From contig JALSLM010000150.1 in the NCBI GenBank assembly GCA_026988295.1, positions 1 through 45,342 of the forward strand: a DNA stretch of 45,342 nucleotides. Reading direction: 5' to 3'. This stretch comes from Thiotrichaceae bacterium. Lineage in GTDB: Bacteria; Pseudomonadota; Gammaproteobacteria; Thiotrichales; Thiotrichaceae. Positions within the stretch are counted from its first letter, which is position 1; every line of letters starts with the position of its first letter. A model generated the notes under the pieces. The model was given only the letters and a program-made list of their open reading frames with translations. It did no database searches and was not told where the DNA came from. The translations under genes and the position numbers were made by a program. This document shows positions 1-8,119 of the stretch, piece after piece.

Positions 1-3000
1 ACAACACATTCCGCTCGGCAAAACCTTCAATATTATCCATACCATCATGCCACCAGCGTACTTTTGCCAAAGGTGTATTTGAGATAATAAAGGAATGCAT
101 CTGGATTTTTTCAGCATGAATCATTTGGTCATCGCGCATTTTTTTCTCAAGCTCTTTAACTGTTTCAAAGAATTTAAGCTTGGGGTCATCAAGTCCAGAG
201 CAATGAAGTATACCTTTAGGATCAACAAAAACAATGTGCTGTGTGTCGCCATCCAACACCCAAAGGATAAAATCAGGATAGAAGTTTCCTGCTTCAAAAA
301 AGCCTAAACCGCGACCGCGAGACTGATTTCTCAATAAGTAAATCTCTTTGTCCTTTAGTACGATAGGCTCGCTTTCATAGTACTTTCTTAAATCACAAAC
401 AAAGTTATATTCGCCATCATTTAAGTGTGTAGGGCTTACTTTGAATAAATCACTATCAACACCTTTTTTCAAGTGCAGTAACGGTGAGTACAGGTGCTTT
501 TCAAAGAAAATTACTTCGCCTTTTCCTGCAATATTAAAATCAGTCAAATTGCCGTTTATAATATGCTGCTGTAACTCATCAATCCGTTGCAGAATCATCT
601 TTTCAGATTCATCAATTAGCAACTTATACTCTTCAAAGAAATTTGGATCAGATGGATCAAGTTCGGCATATTTTCGATGTGGTGCTTCAAAGGCTTCTTG
701 CTCAGTTTTATAAAAACGGTCGCAATATTTCTTTAGCAAAGTAATTGCTAAGTCTTGCCATTCAAAATAACGCTCAAAGCTGGTTAATTGCATACGTTCT
801 TTAGGTATATAAAGCGTGTACCAAGAACGATCTTGCAAGGTGGCTTTAATTGCCTCAACACTTAAATTCAGGTTGTACCAGTTGCGTTCTGCCTTGAGTT
901 GCTGCATTGCCTTATAAATTGCATCAAAGTCTATAAAAGCCAAATGCTCGGCTTCTAGCTTCATGTTATCCAAATCAGCATTGTGTCTAGTTACACGAAC
1001 CCCCCTACTCGATTTTGCGACCACTCGGGGATACCAATCCAACGTCACATTCAAATGATGCCCTTCGTGATTTGTTGCATAGTCCTCTGGCGCAACAAGA
1101 ATCGTTTTTTGTTGTTTCTTAAAATTAATATCATCAGGCACTTTTACCGTAATCAACGGTGTTTTAGGCAAGCTAATTTTAATGGGAATGGTCTTCTTAA
1201 TCATACTGTCTGTCTTTTTGATTCCTTCACCTTCGAGGAACTCATTAAAACGAGCCATATAATCGGATTTCACACCAAATACATTCAGTGTTTCCAAAAT
1301 AGGCAAGTATTCATCCTTTGCCACCCAAACCATTTCACTGTCATTACCAGCACCTTTAGCCGCCCAGTGAATCGCTCGACTACGCTTCATGCAATTTTCA
1401 AAACCACGTAAACGCACCCCACGACCGAATAACTGGATAATCTCTGAACCTTCTGATTTGCCTACATGCATCAAACCCATTGTGGACACACGATAACTAT
1501 TCCAGCCTTCAGAAAAACGCTTAGAACCAATCAATAGATTAATCTTAGAATCTTTATCATTAATGCCTTTGAAGATGGATGTATAAAAGCTTTTTTCACT
1601 AACGCTCAATTCCTCTTGTGCCTCACAAAGCTTTTTAACTTTTGGAGCATCGCCAACATTAATCACGCCAAAGTTTTCTTCACTTGAGCCTAAACGTAAA
1701 GCCAGCTCGCCATCACCTCCTTTAAGAAAATCAACATGCAAAGTGCCACCCGCAGGTGCATTAAATAAGGAATCTAAAATATCACTAAAAACTTGCTCTG
1801 CCTTTTCACCTGTACCAACCAGATACGGAAAAGCCTCGGCAAAAATATCTTTATTCTTTTGATTCAATAAGCCTGTATCACCACTTAATAATTTTTCAAG
1901 GTTTCTAATACTAGTTTTCTGCTCTCGCACAAATTCAGCGATAAACAATAAAATATCGACAACATCCGATACCTGTTTACGGCTTTCAGTACGCACCGCA
2001 GCCACTTTACTACCGACAAACACCCATAAAGGCTTACCCAAATCAAAAGCTGTATATTTAGCTTTATTCTCAGCATAAACACGGCTTTGCTGATAAAAAC
2101 TCAGTAAACACGCGGTTAAATAAAGCTGACGATTCTGCCTATCCGCCTCGCTGGAATCATCCGCATCAATATTAAGAATCTGAAAATCTTTACCAAAACC
2201 ATCGGCATGAAAATAACGGTAAGAATAATCAAACAAGATGGCTTTAGCATACTCATCTGCCAGCTTTGGGGTACTGCCAACCGCTTGCCCCAAGGTTGCA
2301 GAATATTCAAAAGTAAAACCTTCCCGTGCCAGGCGTTCACGCATATCAGACCAAACATCACCCTTAGCACCACGATGCCCTTCATCAATCAACACCAGAT
2401 TATTTTGCTCAAACTGATCAACTGAAACGGTTTTCTTTTTACCTTCTTCTTTAAGCTTATTCATGTCGATAACATCAATAATACTGTCACCGTACCTCAT
2501 GCTACCTTTAGCTACTTTTGAGAACTCAGACGCAGTAATACCTGACAACTTTAATTCATCCAAATGCTGGTGAGTTAAACCCTCATTAGGGGTCAACACA
2601 ATAATGCGGTTTAACTCATGCTCTTTACGATGCTTTTTAAGGTAATGCTTATACTGCAAGAGGTTCACATGCATCAATAAGGTTTTACCGCTGCCTGTCG
2701 CATTCCAGTACGCCAATTTTTTAAGATTTTCTTCTGTAAAAGGCTTGAGTAGATTAGTCTTTTTCTCACCCCATTCAGTCAAGGATTGATTAAATTGATC
2801 AAGGTGCTGGTTCAAGGTTTCTAATAAATCATCAGGGTCACGAAAATACCAATCCAGATAGATTTCAGTGAACAACAAAGTAAGATACTGAAAATACTTC
2901 CAGCGTATCAGCTGTGATGAGCGTTTTTCATTGATTTGACGTGTATGGCGTTGAATGTTTTCATCAAACTCAAGCAATAATTCTGGCGTTAAAATACTGT

Positions 3001-3201
3001 TATCAGGGAGTAATCCTAAAATCTCATTGTAATAAGCCGAATTGCCTTCTTTGTCGTTTAACTCAAGTGATTCATCAATTAATCGGCGTGACATTTCCCT
3101 AAAAGGATCAATATCCAGATTAAAAACATCCGCACCAAATAGGCTTAACATAAAGCGATTAAGAACCAGCTTGTGTGGGAATGGGATAGTTGCTTTAGCC
3201 A
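1..3201 (-). CDS. res: Type III restriction enzyme Res subunit / DEAD-box helicase (partial, runs off left edge)
   Basis: My reading of the minus strand from ATG at 3201 (MAKATIPFPHKLVLNRFMLSLFGADVFN...) stays open to position 1. Walker A WNATGSGKTLL, DEGH box (LIDEGHRG), helicase motif QLFGRGVRLRG, and a C-terminal PD-(D/E)xK-like segment FEAGNFYPDFILWVLDGDTQHIVFVDPKG. Absent from the ORF track because it has no stop in the window. Confidence 0.9.
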
Positions 3202-3298
3202 TTATCTAGTTAACCTTTTTTTACCACGAAAGACACTAAATACACGAAAGTTAGTTTGGCTTCGCCAATTTATAATCTTTTTCGTGTCGTTCGTGTGT

Positions 3299-4315
3299 TT
3301 AGTCGTTTTTAGAATCATCTTTAAGCTCTTTTAGTACTTGATCAAAATCACTTTCAAACAAACGATCTTGCACCATACGGTATTTTTCAAATTCACTGCC
3401 TGCGTGTTTAATCGCGGCTTTTGCTGATACTTTGCCACTGCCTGTCAAAACATCTCTATCGGTAAACTCAATAAACTTATCCAAACGTGTCGCCCAGTCT
3501 TCCATCGTCATAGGGATTTTTCGCATGGCACGTTCTTCGGCAAGTTCAAGATAGGCGTTAACGATACGACCTAAAGCATTAATTTCATCTTGCGTGAGGT
3601 AGTTTTTGGCAATACCAACATCGCTTTTGAGTATTTTACCTGTGGGGGCTTTCTCCCAACTGGTTAATCCCATATTGGGTTGATTACTATCCGCTCTTTG
3701 TTTGATTAGCTCAGCAGCCGTATGACCATGAATCGCAAAATGCAGCTTATTTTGCACCTTGGCGAAGAAGGCTTTGGTGGTGGGGGCATCTTTATTGTAA
3801 TCGACACTAGTGGCATAAATATCGGTAACCTTTTGATAAAACTTACGCTCACTTAGGCGAATTTCCCGAATTTCTTCAAGTAGACGCTCAAAATAATCTT
3901 CATTCAGAAAACTGCCGTTTTCCATGCGTTTTTTATCCAGCACATAGCCCTTAATAGCAAACTCTTTAAGAATCTGCGTTGCCCACTGGCGAAACTGCGT
4001 GGCTCGCACTGAATTAACGCGATAACCGACGGAAATAATGGCATCCAGATTATAAAATTTAGTCTGATAACGCTTACCATCAGCAGCAGTTATTCGGAAT
4101 TTCCTAATAACTGAATGCTCTTCTAACTCATTCTTGCTAAATATATTTTTCAGATGCTCATTAATCGTTGGCACGCTTACATCAAATAACTCAGCCATCA
4201 GCTTTTGAGACAACCAAACCGAATCCTCCTCATAACGGGCTTCAATGCTTTGTTCTCCTGCTTGCGCGGTGAAGATTAAAAACTCAGCGGTACTGTTGCG
4301 GATGCGCTTATTCAT
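3299..4315 (-). CDS. RhuM family protein (virulence RhuM-like, often next to R-M genes)
   Basis: 338 aa ORF; RhuM-type sequence VWLSQKLMAELFDVSVPTINEHLKNIF...YNLDAIISVGYRVNSVRATQFRQWAT. Confidence 0.88.
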   Translation of the reverse strand: MNKRIRNSTAEFLIFTAQAGEQSIEARYEEDSVWLSQKLMAELFDVSVPTINEHLKNIFSKNELEEHSVIRKFRITAADGKRYQTKFYNLDAIISVGYRVNSVRATQFRQWATQILKEFAIKGYVLDKKRMENGSFLNEDYFERLLEEIREIRLSERKFYQKVTDIYATSVDYNKDAPTTKAFFAKVQNKLHFAIHGHTAAELIKQRADSNQPNMGLTSWEKAPTGKILKSDVGIAKNYLTQDEINALGRIVNAYLELAEERAMRKIPMTMEDWATRLDKFIEFTDRDVLTGSGKVSAKAAIKHAGSEFEKYRMVQDRLFESDFDQVLKELKDDSKND

Positions 4316-4410
4316 ACGCTATCACCACAGCTTTTATTGCCCGAACAGCATCCCAGCAACTATCGAGGATTCCTCGGTAGTTCCTCAATAACCTTAAAAT
4401 ATACTTATTT

Positions 4411-4636
4411 ACCACGAAACACACTAAATACACGAAAAGAGTTAAAAGGGATATTTTTTGCTTAACGACAATTGCTCTGACACTTGTATAAAGTGTGCAA
4501 AAAGTGGGGGGGTGGGTTTTATAAAGTGGTTTTAAAAACCCACCCCCCCTGTTTTTTGCACTTTTTATGGAACTTACCACTAAATACACGAAAGGGATTG
4601 CTTGTTTTTTTTCGTGTTTTTGCTGTGTTTCGTGGT
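4411..4636. repeat. Nested repeats: element F arms around an element C hairpin
   Basis: ACCACGAAACACACTAAATACACGAAA (4411-) inverted relative to TTTCGTGTTTTTGCTGTGTTTCGTGGT (-4636), enclosing GTGCAAAAAGTGGGGGGGTGGGTTTT/AAAACCCACCCCCCCTGTTTTTTGCAC (4495-4561). Confidence 0.75.
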
Positions 4637-4661
4637 CAAAGAACTTAGCGGTGTGATTCAT

Positions 4662-7600
4662 TTAAACATCCTGACAATCAAACATCAGTGTTTCAAAGGC
4701 TTCTTCGATGAGTTGTACTTTCCAGCTTTCTTCGCTGGTTTTTAGATTGGGCAGGTTGTTGTCGCCATTCACATAGACGCGATCAAACTCCCTATCTCGC
4801 GTGTTATAGCTTTGCTTGCGGAACCATTCATCGAGTGCGTCGTTATCGGTTTGCTTTAGGTTACGCCAGATAATATGCACACTTTCATCCGCAGGGTTTG
4901 TGCCAATCACCTCGACCATGCCCTGTTGTTTGCGCGTGGATTCTACCCTTAGCCCCAGCAGATAATTAAAGGTTTCCACCAAATCAATCGCTTGCTGTTT
5001 GGTTTCATTATCCCGCACCACCCGCATCTTGGCGTTAAAGGGATCAATAAACAGCTCACGCGAAAACAAACTGCCCTTCGCCTCAATATCCAGCATATAG
5101 TTAAGCAGATAATCTTCTTTCAGGTTTTTGTTATCAGGGTTATTGAGTAAATCGGCTTGAATTTCGGTGCGTTGTAGTTGCAAATTATCGACGACATCTT
5201 CGTAGGATTCTAAGCGGTTGTATTTAAAGCAGTGGCTAACACCGTTGTAGTTACCGTCTTTATCCGCTACGGGTTTACCGTTTTTCCAGTTTTCAGAATA
5301 GACGACTTTTTTAATACGGGGTTTTAAAACGGTATCAAAATATTCACCCATTTCAACTAGGATGTATTTGCGATTGCCTTTGTCTTCGCGATTTAGGTTG
5401 ATAGTTGCATGGGCGGTTGTGCCTGAGCCTGCGAAGTAATCAAGTATTGTATTTTTTGAATTACAAAATTGTTCCTCTAAGACACTAACTAATGACATAG
5501 GCTTTGCATAAGAAAACTTATTTTCACCAAAAATATTTTGGATCTCTTTTGTAGCTGCTGTATTTAAACCACTAAATAGCTTAGTTATACCATCTTCTTC
5601 GATAAATCCTGTACCAACTCCAATTAAAGTGGATACTGGGTTTACATTTGATTTTAAATTACTTTTGAACCTTTTAAGCATCGGTCCAGTGATAGTAATT
5701 CCTATCTTTAGTAACGAAGGATCATCAGGAAAAGCAATAATACCTTCCTCAATTTTTTTATTCATAGATGATGGTATATATGACCAAACTCTATTGGGGT
5801 TAGCTGGATATTTTTTACCTGAGAAAGGTGAAACTAATTCATAAAACTGGTTAGGTCTTTGAGAACTATCCATTCCTACGGTTAAATCACCTAAAGTCCA
5901 ATCACCCCTTGGATCATTATCAGGGTTAGAATAAGAACTATAATTTTTTTCAATACCTTTTGCTTTTTCAAAACCATCTTTTGTAAAACAAACTACATAC
6001 TCATGGTCCTGAGATAGTAGGTTTTGTGACATTGCTGAACTAGACCTTCTCTTTCGTATGAATGTAGCTTCATATGATGAATCTCCAAAAACATCACGCA
6101 AAACTAAATGTAGACGATTAAACTCATAATCATCAATAGAACATAAAAATACACCTTCATTTTGTAATATTTTATAAATAAATACTGCCCTATCAGACAT
6201 CATGGAAAGCCAAGATGAGTATTGATACGCATCTTTATACGCAAAACCATCTTCCCCCGTATTATAAGGCGGATCAATATAAACACACTTCACCTGTTCC
6301 CGATAACGCTCTTGCAACAAATTCAAAGCCTGAAAATTCTCCGAATGGATCAATAAGCCATCCATCTGCTCATCAATATCGTCAATTTCAGCCAGTAGCC
6401 GTTGTTTAAAGTCCTCATCAAACAGCCCTGTATCAATCAATAAATACGGATTTTCCTTTAAGCTTTGTTTCGTGACTTTAGTGTCTTTGGTGGTCTCTTT
6501 ATCAATAAATCCCAATTCCACCCACTCATCCAACTGCTGCTGATTCGCCAATATCTCCCCATAAAACGCTTCAGGCACACGATCCAGCGTCATGCAGTAA
6601 TTGCTTTCCAGCACAAACTTTTTCTTTAACCAGAGCTTTTTCTGAAAGTCTTCCAGCTGGGCTAAAAAGGCGATAAGCTTTAAGGCGATGCCTTTAAACG
6701 CCACTATTTTCTTTAAGCTGCGTTCATTGCTTAATAGCTGGCTTGCTAAGGCATCGGTGCTGTCTGGCACAATATCATCCAGCAGTAGCAGTTCATTTTT
6801 AATAAAAAAGTCAAGTTCCCGCCTTAAAAATCTGCCCAGGTCTTTATGAATAAAATAATCAAAGCTGTTTTTGGCGGTGTAGTCGGTGAGGTATTTTTCT
6901 AGTACGGTTCTGTTTTTATTTTTATCGGTGGGTTTGGGGGCTAATAGTTCCGCCTGCCAGTTTAGCCAGTCTTGCTGGTTTTCAAAAACGCCTTCACCAT
7001 TAAAGGTTTTAATCCATTCAATGGTTGCCAGATTGATATTTTTTTGTGTACGTTTTCCACTGTCTGCTTGATAGTTAAAATGCAGGATTAGCTCTTGTTT
7101 GCCTTCATGCTGTCGTATGGATACAGGCTGGTTTTCATCGAGAATAAAACGGCGTTCTTTGTCACTGGCTTCTTTTTTGTTGTTTTGTTCGGTACTGGCC
7201 TGTACTAGCTCAAAACGGACGGTTTTTTTGTTGTTATCATTATTATTGTCACTTTCATCGTTGCCTAGCTTAAAGGCGTAGTTGCTAAAACTTTCGGCAC
7301 TTTTAATATAATACTGGTCGGCATTCGCCCAATGCAGTTTGACCTCTTCGCCATTCATGGGCAGGGGTGAGTAGGTTTCCTGCTTGTAACGACGCAGTGA
7401 CATAAAATCACCACCATCATAATAGCGGCTAAAAAAGGTGGTTAAGTGGGAGAATATCTCGGCTTCGTCTTTTTCGAGGCTGTTGTTTGCTCCATCACCC
7501 AAGAGTGCTTTAAGTTGTTGTACTTTGGGTAGCGTATCAGGGTCTGCTCCCAGCTCTTGCGCTTGTTTAATCGCATCATCCAGCTCTTTTTGGGTATCCG

Positions 7601-7799
7601 TCGCTTTACCACCTGCTTGCAAAGTCTCGCGTATGGTGGGCAATAATTCATTATTCAAAAAGCCTTCTATCTCGGTATGCTTGGCATTCATAATGCGGTA
7701 GATACCAAAATCCAGATCCGCTTGATCCATCATAAAAAGTTCTTTGAGTGTGGCAACAAGCTGTTGCTGTTTATCGCTGGTTTTGCTCATATTGGTCAC
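4662..7799 (-). CDS. mod: Type III-like site-specific adenine DNA methyltransferase (Mod) with long N-terminal extension
   Basis: 1045 aa ORF; DPPY motif (VYIDPPYNTGEDGFAYKDAY) followed by the SAM motif DYFAGSGTTAHATINLN (beta-class order); ~490 aa precede the catalytic core. Confidence 0.9.
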   Translation of the reverse strand: MTNMSKTSDKQQQLVATLKELFMMDQADLDFGIYRIMNAKHTEIEGFLNNELLPTIRETLQAGGKATDTQKELDDAIKQAQELGADPDTLPKVQQLKALLGDGANNSLEKDEAEIFSHLTTFFSRYYDGGDFMSLRRYKQETYSPLPMNGEEVKLHWANADQYYIKSAESFSNYAFKLGNDESDNNNDNNKKTVRFELVQASTEQNNKKEASDKERRFILDENQPVSIRQHEGKQELILHFNYQADSGKRTQKNINLATIEWIKTFNGEGVFENQQDWLNWQAELLAPKPTDKNKNRTVLEKYLTDYTAKNSFDYFIHKDLGRFLRRELDFFIKNELLLLDDIVPDSTDALASQLLSNERSLKKIVAFKGIALKLIAFLAQLEDFQKKLWLKKKFVLESNYCMTLDRVPEAFYGEILANQQQLDEWVELGFIDKETTKDTKVTKQSLKENPYLLIDTGLFDEDFKQRLLAEIDDIDEQMDGLLIHSENFQALNLLQERYREQVKCVYIDPPYNTGEDGFAYKDAYQYSSWLSMMSDRAVFIYKILQNEGVFLCSIDDYEFNRLHLVLRDVFGDSSYEATFIRKRRSSSAMSQNLLSQDHEYVVCFTKDGFEKAKGIEKNYSSYSNPDNDPRGDWTLGDLTVGMDSSQRPNQFYELVSPFSGKKYPANPNRVWSYIPSSMNKKIEEGIIAFPDDPSLLKIGITITGPMLKRFKSNLKSNVNPVSTLIGVGTGFIEEDGITKLFSGLNTAATKEIQNIFGENKFSYAKPMSLVSVLEEQFCNSKNTILDYFAGSGTTAHATINLNREDKGNRKYILVEMGEYFDTVLKPRIKKVVYSENWKNGKPVADKDGNYNGVSHCFKYNRLESYEDVVDNLQLQRTEIQADLLNNPDNKNLKEDYLLNYMLDIEAKGSLFSRELFIDPFNAKMRVVRDNETKQQAIDLVETFNYLLGLRVESTRKQQGMVEVIGTNPADESVHIIWRNLKQTDNDALDEWFRKQSYNTRDREFDRVYVNGDNNLPNLKTSEESWKVQLIEEAFETLMFDCQDV

Positions 7800-7800
7800 T

Positions 7801-8094
7801 TTATTTATTTTCCATTTTTAACTGTTTGATGCTTTGTACAAAATGATTTAAACCTGACTCAGTTTTAAACTGGTCGAATTCGACCAGTTTAAAATCTGGG
7901 TTATTTAGCTTTTCCCATAAGCCAAGTAGTTCAAGGGTATTTTTGTTTCTTAACCAGTTTTTAACTATATCTGCGGGAGCTTCTGGGTTTTTGTGTTTAG
8001 CTATATCCGTAAGGCTTACGAATTCTTCCATATCTGCTTGAATCAGCGATATTTCCGTCCCACTAACGTTAATTTTTTTTGTTTTTTTAGCCAT
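7801..8094 (-). CDS. KilA-N domain-like small protein
   Basis: 97 aa ORF one base upstream of mod; FVSLTDIAKHKNPEAPADIVKNWLRNKNTLELLGLWEKLNNPDF matches KilA-N pattern. Confidence 0.75.
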   Translation of the reverse strand: MAKKTKKINVSGTEISLIQADMEEFVSLTDIAKHKNPEAPADIVKNWLRNKNTLELLGLWEKLNNPDFKLVEFDQFKTESGLNHFVQSIKQLKMENK

Positions 8095-8119
8095 ATTCTC
8101 GTTAAGTATTCTCCCTTAA

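Noticed and set aside
983-1411. 142-aa plus ORF (and 441..713, 95..307)
   Set aside because: Antisense to the res reading frame, which has clear helicase and nuclease motifs.
4308-4661. 117-aa minus ORF between rhuM and mod
   Set aside because: Translation consists of element F and element C repeats (FFDHETQQKHEKKQ, THPPTFCTLYTS); no domain and no clear RBS; overlaps the rhuM start.
7230-7262. Trinucleotide run in mod (DNNNDNNKK) as phase-variation tract
   Set aside because: Short, imperfect and a multiple of three; length change would not switch the frame.
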